Below, in pieces: positions 1 through 8,956 of a DNA stretch of 64,000 bases. The translations under genes and the position numbers were made by a program. The notes beneath the pieces are model-generated. The model made no database searches and was not told the origin of the DNA. It saw only the letters and a list, made by a program, of their open reading frames with translations. Source of the DNA: Vibrio splendidus. Lineage in GTDB: Bacteria; Pseudomonadota; Gammaproteobacteria; Enterobacterales; Vibrionaceae. Location of the stretch: positions 1,550,001-1,614,000 of the forward strand of contig NZ_AP025508.1 in the NCBI RefSeq assembly GCF_024347615.1, given 5' to 3'. Within the stretch, counting starts at the first letter, position 1. Each line of letters begins with the position of its first letter.

Positions 1-179
1 ACTTAGACTTCTCATTCGATGTCAACGTCGGCGACTTGATTGGTAAGAATGACTTGAACAACTTGTGGTTCGGCTACTCATTGCATCACCGTTCTGCGAT
101 CTTTGAAAACGCATCCCAGTTCGGGCGTATCAAAGGCGGTAGTAACTACAACACCGTTTACTTCCAGTACGAGTTCTAA
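1..179 (+). CDS. C-terminal end of an outer-membrane beta-barrel protein (partial)
   Basis: Reading from base 3 the frame is open to TAA at 177-179, giving 58 residues and then the window edge cuts the gene. The tail has alternating hydrophobic/polar residues and ends in QYEF, the terminal aromatic typical of proteins inserted by the Bam complex. A motif GYSLHHRSAIF and GGSNYNT near the end resembles small outer-membrane barrels (nucleoside-channel-like or lipid A deacylase-like families), but the family cannot be settled from this piece. A strong hairpin terminator follows immediately. Confidence 0.7.
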   Translation, partial: LDFSFDVNVGDLIGKNDLNNLWFGYSLHHRSAIFENASQFGRIKGGSNYNTVYFQYEF

Positions 180-197
180 AAGCCAATTTAACAATAC

Positions 198-228
198 ATG
201 CCGCTCCTTAAATGAGCGGCATTTTTTA
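198..228 (+). terminator. Rho-independent terminator of the outer-membrane protein gene
   Basis: Stem ATGCCGCTC / GAGCGGCAT with a 7-base loop followed by a run of six T. It sits 19 bases after the stop codon. Confidence 0.85.
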
Positions 229-570
229 TGATCTTTAAGTCTGTTTTCACGCTGAGGAAGTGTGAATTGAGCTCTGCAGATTAATTAAATTATTCAGGGC
301 TCGATATATGTAAATAAGGTAAGGGTGTTTAAATTAAATATTGATGGTTGTGTAATTAATAAATTGAATTTATTTTATTATTTCTTCATTTTCTTTCATT
401 AATTTTAATTGTTTTGACTATTCTAATTATGTTAATTATTGATTGGTCTCTAATTATGTTTCTTGTTTGTTATTCGATTGTTAATCGATGAGTTGATCAC
501 GATAATTTATAAATTTCACCTATATTATATCGCTGTGTTTATATAACAATAACGTGAATTAAGGGAAACA
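229..570. other. AT-rich intergenic/upstream region of the dehydrogenase gene
   Basis: About 340 bases, very AT-rich, with no credible ORF. It must hold the promoter for the 571 gene; several TATAAT-like boxes are possible (for example near 521-530) and none stands out. A ribosome-binding sequence AAGGGAAAC lies directly before the ATG at 571. Confidence 0.5.
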
Positions 571-1617
571 ATGAAAGCATATGTATTTGATGGTAAAGAG
601 AGTGCTAAATTAGAAGAGCGCCCGGTACCTAACATTATTAAGCAAAGCGATGTCATCGTTAAAATTGAAAAAACCACTATTTGTGGTACGGATTTACATA
701 TATTAAGAAATAATGTCGCGACATTTAAGCCGGGCACTATTATGGGTCATGAAGGCGTTGGCATCGTGGAAGAGTGTGGCGAACTTGTGAGTAAATTTAA
801 GCCTGGTGATCGTGTAATCGTGTCATGTATTACCACTTGCGGCAGCTGCAAAATGTGCCAAGTTTCTAAGTTTGGGCAATGCTTAGACGGCGGTTGGTTA
901 CTAGGTAATGAGATTGATGGTTGCCAAGCTGAATATGTCCGAGTTCCTTACGGTGACACAAGCATGCATCTCGTGCCTGATGATATCGATGCCGATTCTC
1001 TGGTTCTACTGAGTGATATTTTCCCTACGGGCTATGAAGTGGGTGTGCTTGATGGGCAAGTTCAACCGGGCTGTTCTGTTGCAGTGATTGGTTGTGGCCC
1101 TGTTGGTCTCGCCGCATTAATGACCTCCAAGTTCTTCTCACCAAGCGAAATCTATGCGATCGATACTAACCCTCATAGATTGGAAGTTGCCAAAGAATTA
1201 GGTGCAACCCACGCGATTGATAACTCTGACGGTAGCGCAGTACAGCAAATTCTAGACATGACTGATGATGTAGGCGTTGACGTTGTGATAGAAGCAATCG
1301 GTATTCCAGCTGGCTGGGATATGTCCCAAAAACTTGTGTGCCCAGGTGGTAACATTGCTGTCCTTGGCGTTCATGGCAAGTCGGCGACTATAAACCTTGA
1401 AGACATGTGGAAGCGAAATTTCACTATGACGGCTGGCATGGTTCATACCAACACTATTCCAATGTTAATTAAACAGATTAGGGCAGGCCACTTGGAACCT
1501 AAGCAATTGATTAGCCATCAGTTTAAGTTATCAGAATCAGAACAAGCCTATTCTACATTTACGTATGCTTCTGACCATAAATCGTTAAAAGTTATTATTT
1601 CTAACGACTGTTCATAA
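571..1617 (+). CDS. Zinc-dependent medium-chain alcohol dehydrogenase
   Basis: A 348-residue cytosolic NAD(P)-dependent dehydrogenase of the MDR superfamily. Catalytic zinc ligands are visible as C38 and the G-H60-E61 motif; the structural zinc lobe has four cysteines at 91, 94, 97 and 105. The Rossmann fold follows with GCGPVG near residue 175 and a D about 20 residues later, which favours NAD over NADP. Length is normal for the family. The start is the ATG at 571 behind AAGGG. It is followed after 22 bases by an OFA-type transporter, so the pair probably takes up and oxidises or reduces one small alcohol, aldehyde or organic acid. The exact substrate cannot be read from sequence. Confidence 0.9.
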   Translation: MKAYVFDGKESAKLEERPVPNIIKQSDVIVKIEKTTICGTDLHILRNNVATFKPGTIMGHEGVGIVEECGELVSKFKPGDRVIVSCITTCGSCKMCQVSKFGQCLDGGWLLGNEIDGCQAEYVRVPYGDTSMHLVPDDIDADSLVLLSDIFPTGYEVGVLDGQVQPGCSVAVIGCGPVGLAALMTSKFFSPSEIYAIDTNPHRLEVAKELGATHAIDNSDGSAVQQILDMTDDVGVDVVIEAIGIPAGWDMSQKLVCPGGNIAVLGVHGKSATINLEDMWKRNFTMTAGMVHTNTIPMLIKQIRAGHLEPKQLISHQFKLSESEQAYSTFTYASDHKSLKVIISNDCS

Positions 1618-1639
1618 ACCGCTGATTGTTGAGGTTAAA

Positions 1640-2854
1640 TTGATTAGTAAACCATTTAAAATACTAGTGATAGGTTTAATCGTAAACCTATCCATCGGTA
1701 TCCTATATGTATGGGGCGTATTCAGTGAACCTTTAGCTGAAGCGCTAGGTGTTGACCCTAAAGATGTCGATGGGCCATACCAGACTTCTGTTTTTGCATT
1801 CTCGGTCAGCTTGTTTTTAGCTGGAGTCTGGCAAGATAAAATAGGGCCAAGAAAAGTAACAATACTTGGTGTACTTCTTGTCGGAACAGGGCTCTTAGCT
1901 TCTGGTTATGCCTCAACATTGGCGGAATTACAGGTTACGTTCGGGTGTATGGTGGGAGCTGGAATGGGCTTTGCTTATGCTTGTATTGGCCCATGCACAA
2001 TGAAGTGGTGGCCAGAAAATAGAAAAGGACTCGTTAGCGGTTTAACTGCTGGTGGCTTTGCGATGGCAGCTCTGTATTTAGCACCACTCTCAACAGTCCT
2101 GATAGACCATTATGGCATCTTAGATACTTTCAAGATCCTTGGTGTGGGCCTACTTTTTATGATCCCAATGGCATCATTTCTTGTTAATCCCCCCAAAGGA
2201 TACGTAGCTGAAGAAACGGGCGGGCAAGCGTCCGAATCTGGAGTGGATGTAAATATTCAATGGTTAGATATGCTGAAAACCCCTCAATTTTACCAAATAT
2301 GGCTAATGTTCATGGTGTCATCTGCAGCTGGCATCATGCTCATTGGGTCAATTGGTAACGTCAGTAAATCCATAGGATTAACATCTGAGGAAATTGCGTT
2401 AGGTATCATTTTATTAGCGATCTTTAATACCGCAGGGCGAGTTATTGGGGGATTGGTTTTTGATAAGATAGGACGCGTTCATACGTTAGGGCTAATATTC
2501 ATGTTACAGGCTGTCAATATGGTGTTATTCACAACGATTGAAACCACTATCCCTTTAATGATAGGAATTTCTATTGGTGCGATGTCTTATGGTGCTTTGT
2601 TTGGGGTATTCCCTCCAGTTACCGCGGTTGATTATGGTTTAAAGTCGTATGGAACTAACTTTGGAATACTCTATTCTGCGTGGGGTGTATCAGGTTTCTT
2701 CGGAGGTATACTCGCTTCAGTTTCTGGGTCGCCTGAAAATACTTATTTGGCTTATGCTGCTCTGTTACTTTCGATAACTGTAATGAATTATCTAATGAAG
2801 CCGGTAGATAAATCCATAATATTAAATAAGAATGCGATAAATCTAGAGTGTTAA
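1640..2854 (+). CDS. MFS transporter, OFA (oxalate/formate antiporter-like) family
   Basis: 404 residues with about twelve hydrophobic segments, an inner-membrane secondary transporter. The opening segment with NLSIGILYVWGVFSEPL and the later motif GGFAMAALYLAP are typical of the OFA branch of the major facilitator superfamily; the loop between TM2 and TM3 carries DKIGPRK, the MFS signature. The start is TTG at 1640 with TGAGG upstream; no ATG lies near enough to keep the first helix. It probably forms an operon with the dehydrogenase. OFA proteins carry oxalate, formate, lactate or similar acids, and the substrate here is unknown. Confidence 0.85.
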   Translation: MISKPFKILVIGLIVNLSIGILYVWGVFSEPLAEALGVDPKDVDGPYQTSVFAFSVSLFLAGVWQDKIGPRKVTILGVLLVGTGLLASGYASTLAELQVTFGCMVGAGMGFAYACIGPCTMKWWPENRKGLVSGLTAGGFAMAALYLAPLSTVLIDHYGILDTFKILGVGLLFMIPMASFLVNPPKGYVAEETGGQASESGVDVNIQWLDMLKTPQFYQIWLMFMVSSAAGIMLIGSIGNVSKSIGLTSEEIALGIILLAIFNTAGRVIGGLVFDKIGRVHTLGLIFMLQAVNMVLFTTIETTIPLMIGISIGAMSYGALFGVFPPVTAVDYGLKSYGTNFGILYSAWGVSGFFGGILASVSGSPENTYLAYAALLLSITVMNYLMKPVDKSIILNKNAINLEC

Positions 2855-2977
2855 CTTATTCCACTTTCAACAGGAGTATAACTATTTTTATATGTGACGA
2901 GTAAGGTTATATATTTTTAGTTGTTGGTTTTTAAATATTTATATCCATTCGCAACTTGTTTTCACCATGCCTTTATC

Positions 2978-3008
2978 AATGTTGGCTTAGGCAATCTAAG
3001 CCAACATT
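2978..3008. terminator. Perfect 13-bp hairpin downstream of the MFS gene
   Basis: Arms AATGTTGGCTTAG and CTAAGCCAACATT with the five-base loop GCAAT. No T-run follows directly, so termination is likely but not certain. It is the only marked structure in the 345-base gap between the MFS gene and hrpA. Confidence 0.55.
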
Positions 3009-3133
3009 CTTCCATGATGCTTTTGATGGTACATCTATAATTCCCCCAGTTTCAAGTACGAAAAATGACCATTAAACACCTTGTTCTCATTGATTTCTCG
3101 GGCGTTTAGGCCGCTAATTACCCTTCCTTTGTG

Positions 3134-3163
3134 TTAACTCGTTACCGTCCTTTATGATATAAT
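3134..3163 (+). promoter_or_regulatory. Likely sigma-70 promoter of hrpA
   Basis: A perfect -10 box TATAAT at 3158-3163 with TTAACT at 3134-3139 as a weak -35, spacing 18. The hrpA start codon is 36 bases downstream. Confidence 0.6.
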
Positions 3164-3199
3164 CGCGCGAGTTTAATAAGTACAAGAATAGGACACGCT

Positions 3200-6100
3200 T
3201 TGACTTCGTCTCCGGAAAAAGCAGACAACAACAAGAATGCAGCACAGCCGAGTTCTCCAAAGAACGAAGCGAAATCGAACAAACCTGCATCGAACCGACC
3301 TGCTAAGCATTTAAAAGCTAAACAACCAAACACTAATCAACCAAAAGCTACACCTGCTGATCATTCAGCTGCCAATACAAAAGCATCTCAAAATAGCCCA
3401 GCTTCTCTTCGTAAAGCGCTCAACGAATGTATGATGCGCGATCGCTTCCGTCTGAGTAAGCGAATTGCTGGTGCGAGTAGAATTAAAAACGAACAATCCA
3501 AGAACGTTGTCTTCGATGAGATTGCGTTAGATATTGCCAAGTCTATGATGACGGCAAATCAGCGTGCCTCGCACAAACCAACCATCGAATACCCAGAGAT
3601 TCTCCCAGTTAGCCAAAAGCGCGATGACATTGCGAAAGCCATTGCTGAAAACCAAGTGGTTATCGTGGCCGGCGAAACGGGCTCGGGTAAAACCACTCAG
3701 TTACCAAAGATTTGTTCTGAGCTTGGCCGTGGCCGCATGGGCTTAATTGGTCACACTCAGCCTCGTCGTCTTGCGGCACGTTCAGTTGCCAACCGCATTG
3801 CGGAAGAGATGGAAACACAGCTGGGTGATTTTGTTGGTTATAAGGTTCGTTTTAACGACCAAATATCTGATAAAACACAAATCAAATTGATGACCGACGG
3901 TATTCTACTGGCGGAAATTCAGCACGACCGTTTCTTAAGCCAATACGACACCATCATTATCGATGAAGCCCACGAACGTAGCCTGAACATTGACTTCATC
4001 ATGGGTTACCTAAGAGAGCTTCTGCCAAAGCGTCCTGATCTTAAAGTTATCATTACATCAGCGACCATCGATCCTGAGCGCTTCTCGAAGCACTTTAACA
4101 ATGCACCGATCATTGAAGTATCAGGTCGAACGTACCCTGTGGATACGCGTTACCGCCCACTAGGTGGTGATGAAAGTGATTCAGATCGTGACCAAATCGA
4201 AGGTATCTTTGAAGCCGTTGATGAGCTGTGTGATGAAGGCCAAGGCGATATCTTGATCTTCATGAACGGTGAACGTGAAATTCGTGACACTGCCGATTCT
4301 TTAAGTAAACGTAACCTGCGTGATACTGAGATTGTTCCGCTGTACGCGCGTCTTTCTGCAGGCGAACAGAACCGTATCTTCCAGTCTCATACTGGTCGAC
4401 GCATCGTTCTGGCGACCAACGTGGCAGAAACCTCGTTAACGGTTCCGGGCATCAAGTATGTCATCGACCCGGGTACGGCACGTATTAGTCGTTACAGCTA
4501 CCGTACTAAGGTACAACGCCTACCGATTGAGCCAGTGTCTCAGGCGAGTGCGAACCAGCGTAAAGGCCGTTGTGGTCGTGTTGCTGAAGGTATCTGTATT
4601 CGTCTGTACTCTGAGGAAGATTTCGAATCACGCCCAGAGTTTACTGACCCAGAGATCCTTCGTACTAACTTAGCATCGGTTATCCTTCAGATGACAGCGC
4701 TAGGCCTAGGCGACATTCAAGCATTCCCATTTGTTGAAGCGCCAGATAAACGTAACATTCAAGATGGTGTAAGGCTGCTTGAAGAGTTGGGTGCGATCGC
4801 GACAGTCGAACCGTCTGCGAACAAAAACAAGAATCATGGCGACGACAAGAAGAAGCTAACCGCTATTGGTCGCAAGCTCGCTAAGCTGCCGATTGATCCA
4901 CGTTTGGCGCGTATGGTGATTGAAGCGCCAAGCAACCGCTGTCTGCACGAAGTGATGGTGATTGCGTCTGCGTTGTCGATTCAGGATCCGCGTGAGCGTC
5001 CATCAGACAAGCAACAATCGTCTGACGATAAGCACAAACGCTTCTTTGATAAAGAGTCAGATTTCATCACGTTTGTGAACCTTTGGGATTACGTTAAGCA
5101 GCAACAAAAAGAGCTGTCGAGTAACCAGTTCCGCAAACAGTGTAAGCAAGATTACCTGAACTATTTACGTATCCGTGAATGGCAAGATGTGTACTTCCAA
5201 ATTCACCAAGCGATGCGTGAATTGGATACTAAGCTGAATACAGAACCGGGCAGCTACGACGGCATTCACATGTCACTGCTATCAGGCTTGCTTTCGCACA
5301 TCGGCATGAAAGACCAAGAGAAGAATGAGTATCAAGGTGCACGTAATGCGCGCTTCCATATCTTCCCTGCGTCTGGCTTATTTAAGAAACAGCCTAAGTG
5401 GATTATGTCTGCTGAGCTGGTGGAAACCTCAAAACTTTGGGGTCGTGTTATCGCGAAGATTCAGCCTGAATGGATTGAACCACTAGCAAAACACCTGATT
5501 AAGCGCAGCTACAGCGAACCACATTGGTCGAAGAAGCAAGCGGCAGTAATGGCACACGAAAAAGTGATGCTTTACGGAATCCCAATCATCCCGAAACGTT
5601 TGGTTAATTACGGTGCGATTGATGCCACTGTCAGCCGTGAATTGTTCGTGCGCAGCGCTTTGGTTGAAGGTGAGTGGGAAACCAAACACGCCTTCTTCAA
5701 GCAGAACCGTAAGCTACTGCAAGAAGTGGAAGAGCTAGAACATAAATCGCGTCGTCGTGACATCTTGATCGACGATGATGAACTGTTCGACTTTTATGAC
5801 CAACGTGTTGGTGAAGAGGCTGTTTCAGGCCGTCACTTCGATACATGGTGGAAGCAAACCAGCCAGAAAACACCAGAGCTGCTTAACTTCGAAAAGTCGA
5901 TGCTGTTTCGCGGTGATGCAAGCCACGTTACTGACTTGGATTATCCGAACTTCTGGCACCAAAATGGTATCAAGCTGAAGCTGAGCTACCAATTTGAGCC
6001 GGGCGACGACAACGATGGTGTAACGGTCCATATCCCACTGCCTATCTTGAACCAGATTGACCAAAACGGTTTTGATTGGCAGATCCCAGGCCTACGCCAG

Positions 6101-7297
6101 GAACTGGTGATTAGCCTAATTAAGTCGTTACCAAAAACGCTACGCCGTAACTTTGTGCCTGCGCCCAACTACGCCGATGCGTTCTTGGCTCGTGTGACAC
6201 CACTTGAAGCACCGTTGTTGGATTCTCTTGAGAAAGAGCTGCGCCGCATGACAGGTGTGGAAGTAGTACGTGATGACTGGAAGTTAGACCAGATCCCAGA
6301 GCACTTAAAGGTAACATTCCGCGCTGTAGATCATCGCAAGCGTAAGCTTAAAGAACAGAAAGACTTGCATGAGTTGAAAGAGAGCCTGAAAGACAAGGTT
6401 CAAGAAACGCTTTCTAAAGTGGCAGACGATGACATCGAACAGCAAAACCTGCATACGTGGAGCTTTGGTGAGTTACCAAAAGTCTACCAACAGAAACGTG
6501 GCGGCTACGATGTTAAAGCCTTCCCAGCGCTGGTGGATTCTAAAGACAGCGTAGAGATCAAATTGTTCGAAACCGAGCAAGAGCAGATCTCGGCAATGAA
6601 ATCGGGTCAGCGTCGTTTAATCCTGTTGAACGTGCCATCACCGATCAAATACTTGCACTCGAATTTGCCGAACAAATCGAAACTTGGTTTGTACTTCAAC
6701 CCATACGGACAGGTGCTCGATCTTATCGATGACTGTATCGCTTGTGGTATTGATAAGCTGATTGAAGAGAAAGGCGGTTTGGTTTGGGAACCAGAGCAGT
6801 TTGAAGCACTGAAAGAACACGTACGTGCAGAGCTGGGCGACAGCGTTGTTGAGATTGCTCAACAGGTTGAAACCATCCTAACGACCGCATTCAGCATCAG
6901 TAAGAAGCTCAAAGGACGTGTCGATCTTTCAATGGCATTCGCACTTTCTGACATAAAAGCTCAGGTAGAAGGTTTGATTTTTAAGGGGTTTGCCACAGAA
7001 TGTGGGTGGAAACGCCTGCCGGATATTCTACGCTATATGAGAGCGATTGAACGCCGCATGGAAAAACTGCCGATTGACCCGAACAAAGATCGCTTGCATA
7101 TGATCAAAGTTGAGTCAGTAATGAATGATTACAAAGAGCTGCTGAATAAAATCCCAAAAGGGATCGCGGTTCCAGAAAATGTAAAAGAGGTGCGTTGGAT
7201 GGTAGAAGAGCTTCGTGTAAGCTTCTTCGCACAGCAGCTCGGTACGCCTTACCCAGTATCAGATAAGCGTGTTAAAAACGCGATTGAGGCTTGCTAA
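3200..7297 (+). CDS. hrpA: ATP-dependent RNA helicase HrpA
   Basis: A 1365-residue DEAH-box RNA helicase of the cytoplasm, involved in RNA and ribosome quality control. Walker A GETGSGKTT begins at residue 158 and the DEAH box is at 255-258; SATID (motif III), the helicase C domain with QRKGRCGR (motif VI), the winged-helix/ratchet region and the long HrpA-specific C-terminal half follow in the family order. The protein is about 65 residues longer than E. coli HrpA because of an N-terminal Lys/Asn/Pro/Ala-rich, low-complexity extension (residues 1-70). The start is TTG at 3200 behind AGGAC; an alternative start inside the extension would not affect the helicase core. Confidence 0.97.
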   Translation: MTSSPEKADNNKNAAQPSSPKNEAKSNKPASNRPAKHLKAKQPNTNQPKATPADHSAANTKASQNSPASLRKALNECMMRDRFRLSKRIAGASRIKNEQSKNVVFDEIALDIAKSMMTANQRASHKPTIEYPEILPVSQKRDDIAKAIAENQVVIVAGETGSGKTTQLPKICSELGRGRMGLIGHTQPRRLAARSVANRIAEEMETQLGDFVGYKVRFNDQISDKTQIKLMTDGILLAEIQHDRFLSQYDTIIIDEAHERSLNIDFIMGYLRELLPKRPDLKVIITSATIDPERFSKHFNNAPIIEVSGRTYPVDTRYRPLGGDESDSDRDQIEGIFEAVDELCDEGQGDILIFMNGEREIRDTADSLSKRNLRDTEIVPLYARLSAGEQNRIFQSHTGRRIVLATNVAETSLTVPGIKYVIDPGTARISRYSYRTKVQRLPIEPVSQASANQRKGRCGRVAEGICIRLYSEEDFESRPEFTDPEILRTNLASVILQMTALGLGDIQAFPFVEAPDKRNIQDGVRLLEELGAIATVEPSANKNKNHGDDKKKLTAIGRKLAKLPIDPRLARMVIEAPSNRCLHEVMVIASALSIQDPRERPSDKQQSSDDKHKRFFDKESDFITFVNLWDYVKQQQKELSSNQFRKQCKQDYLNYLRIREWQDVYFQIHQAMRELDTKLNTEPGSYDGIHMSLLSGLLSHIGMKDQEKNEYQGARNARFHIFPASGLFKKQPKWIMSAELVETSKLWGRVIAKIQPEWIEPLAKHLIKRSYSEPHWSKKQAAVMAHEKVMLYGIPIIPKRLVNYGAIDATVSRELFVRSALVEGEWETKHAFFKQNRKLLQEVEELEHKSRRRDILIDDDELFDFYDQRVGEEAVSGRHFDTWWKQTSQKTPELLNFEKSMLFRGDASHVTDLDYPNFWHQNGIKLKLSYQFEPGDDNDGVTVHIPLPILNQIDQNGFDWQIPGLRQELVISLIKSLPKTLRRNFVPAPNYADAFLARVTPLEAPLLDSLEKELRRMTGVEVVRDDWKLDQIPEHLKVTFRAVDHRKRKLKEQKDLHELKESLKDKVQETLSKVADDDIEQQNLHTWSFGELPKVYQQKRGGYDVKAFPALVDSKDSVEIKLFETEQEQISAMKSGQRRLILLNVPSPIKYLHSNLPNKSKLGLYFNPYGQVLDLIDDCIACGIDKLIEEKGGLVWEPEQFEALKEHVRAELGDSVVEIAQQVETILTTAFSISKKLKGRVDLSMAFALSDIKAQVEGLIFKGFATECGWKRLPDILRYMRAIERRMEKLPIDPNKDRLHMIKVESVMNDYKELLNKIPKGIAVPENVKEVRWMVEELRVSFFAQQLGTPYPVSDKRVKNAIEAC

Positions 7298-7312
7298 GGA
7301 ATAAAGCTAGAC

Positions 7313-7349
7313 GCAATAGCAAGGTTTAGGTATAAATCTTGCTTATTGC
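7313..7349. other. Imperfect hairpin downstream of hrpA
   Basis: Inverted repeat GCAATAGCAAG ... CTTGCTTATTGC 16 bases after the hrpA stop. It lacks a T-run and may slow transcription or stabilise the mRNA end. Confidence 0.4.
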
Positions 7350-7439
7350 ATTACTAATTGAATAGTTATTACATACAGGGCGACTTGGTGGCAATTTATT
7401 ACCACTCAAGGCCTGCCACTAGGACGAAAAAGGTCGAAT

Positions 7440-7934
7440 ATGAAAAAAACGTTATTGGCACTAGCACTGCTAGGTGCATCTTCAACAGCAATGGCTGATT
7501 CTTGGTTGTACGGCGGCGTAATGGGTGGTCAAAACTCATTAGGTAATGAAGAAGAAACAGCGATGGGTATCCACGTGGGTACAGGCATCCTGCCACTAAT
7601 CGGTATTGAAGCGGGTTACTGGGATCTTGGTTCTTTCGACAGCGTTAAGTACGGCAACCGTGACCTTACAAACCTAGATGCAAGCACTGCTTACCTAGCG
7701 ATCAAGCCAAGCATCGACTTCGGTCCTCTTCACGTATACGCGAAGGCTGGTGTTCACTCTTACGATCTTAAATCTGACGGCTTCAAGCAATCAGGTGAGG
7801 ATATCATGTACGGTGTAGGCGCTGAATACTTCATCTTTGGCCCACTATCTGTAGGCGCTAGCTACCAAAACTTCAAAATGAAAGATGACGACTCTGGCGT
7901 ATTTACGCTAAACGCAACTATCCACCTACTGTAA
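7440..7934 (+). CDS. YfaZ-like outer-membrane beta-barrel protein
   Basis: 164 residues. A signal peptide (KK, then a leucine/alanine core) ends at AMA before D20, so the mature protein enters the periplasm. The rest has alternating beta-strand patterns and glycine-rich turns, fitting the YfaZ group of small outer-membrane proteins. The C-terminus (NATIHLL) lacks the usual final Phe, which makes the barrel assignment slightly less certain. The start ATG at 7440 lies behind AAAAGGTCG. The gene stands alone and shares a bidirectional terminator with the convergent gene at 8108. Confidence 0.75.
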   Translation: MKKTLLALALLGASSTAMADSWLYGGVMGGQNSLGNEEETAMGIHVGTGILPLIGIEAGYWDLGSFDSVKYGNRDLTNLDASTAYLAIKPSIDFGPLHVYAKAGVHSYDLKSDGFKQSGEDIMYGVGAEYFIFGPLSVGASYQNFKMKDDDSGVFTLNATIHLL

Positions 7935-8022
7935 TTGTTTATAGTGAGTGGCGAGCTGATAGTGAGTCACTTACTTACAGTTAATGATGGATGTTCGTTG
8001 AAGAGTTCGTAAGAATTCATAA

Positions 8023-8056
8023 AAAATGCCAGCTTGATAGCTGGCATTTTTGTATC
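8023..8056. terminator. Bidirectional terminator between the YfaZ-like gene and the convergent gene
   Basis: Stem AAAATGCCAGCT / AGCTGGCATTTT with loop TGAT, flanked by A-run and T-run on either side, so it can serve both strands. Confidence 0.85.
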
Positions 8057-8107
8057 TGTAGAATAGTAATGTCGCTGACTTAAGCGGTATAAGTTAAGCG
8101 AACAGCG

Positions 8108-8956
8108 CTATTTCTTGCTGTTTAGAATCTTCTGGATTCTTGGGTTAATCGCTTTACCGTGTTGGCTTTCATACTCTTCGCGTTTCAAATCGTTCAAGTT
8201 CTTCACTGAGTTAGCGGCAAGAAGGAACTGCGGCAATTCTGTTTCCAGCATGCCTTTCTCATCTAAACGCTTTGCTTCCAAATAGTATTTCTTAAACAGG
8301 CCATCGAGCTTGTTTTCAGCCGTGCGCTTCAAGTCGTACAGTTTGTTTTGGATTAGCCATTTTTCAATGTTGTTAACAGCTGCGCGCGACAACACACGAA
8401 TACGGCTATCAAGTAGCTCTTCTTCAGTCAAAGAATCTTTAAGGATCCAAAGCTCACCCATTTGCGGTGGCCAACTGTTGCCAAGTTGAATACGCTCATG
8501 GCAGTGCATTAGCACGCGGTTAAGGCCGTCTGAGTCAACAGAGTGGGCAAACTCAAGAAACTTACCGCTCGGTTCACTACCGTATTGGTATTCCCACTGA
8601 GTTTCGTACACGCTCAAGAAAGAACCGAACACATGGATACACCAATCGGTTAGTTCAAGCTCTGCTGGATCTTGATCAACAACAGGCACTTGCTGAGACG
8701 CACCAGAGCCCGCAGCGTTTGGTGTCGCTACTTTTACTTCTGTACTTTGTGCTTCAATCACTTCAGGTGCGTTAGGCTGTACTGTAGCGTCAGGTACAAC
8801 AGGTTGAGCTGGCTCAGAAGGTTGGCTTTTTGCCTTTTTGAATGAGCTGCTGCCTGAAGCGTTCAGATGGGCTAAGCTTTTGTCTATACCCATTTCCTTG
8901 AGCTTGTCCTGCATTTCCTGAATATTGAGAGGTCTTCTGCTGTTGTTGTCTTTCAT
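8108..8956 (-). CDS. Replication-protein-P-like / helicase-loader-like protein
   Basis: 282 residues. The first 100 residues are Ser/Ala/Pro/Gln-rich and probably unstructured. From about residue 103 a helical domain with W-rich spacing (LTDWCIHVFGSFL, then NSWPPQMGELWILKD) resembles phage lambda P-type helicase-loading proteins; this is similarity by eye, not a proven match. The upstream partner gene (8814-9611) has a DnaT-like domain, which supports a role with the DnaB replicative helicase. Its start at 8956 lies 143 bases inside the upstream gene in a different frame; internal ATGs at codons 15 and 22 are alternatives that would still overlap. Confidence 0.55.
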   Translation of the reverse strand: MKDNNSRRPLNIQEMQDKLKEMGIDKSLAHLNASGSSSFKKAKSQPSEPAQPVVPDATVQPNAPEVIEAQSTEVKVATPNAAGSGASQQVPVVDQDPAELELTDWCIHVFGSFLSVYETQWEYQYGSEPSGKFLEFAHSVDSDGLNRVLMHCHERIQLGNSWPPQMGELWILKDSLTEEELLDSRIRVLSRAAVNNIEKWLIQNKLYDLKRTAENKLDGLFKKYYLEAKRLDEKGMLETELPQFLLAANSVKNLNDLKREEYESQHGKAINPRIQKILNSKK

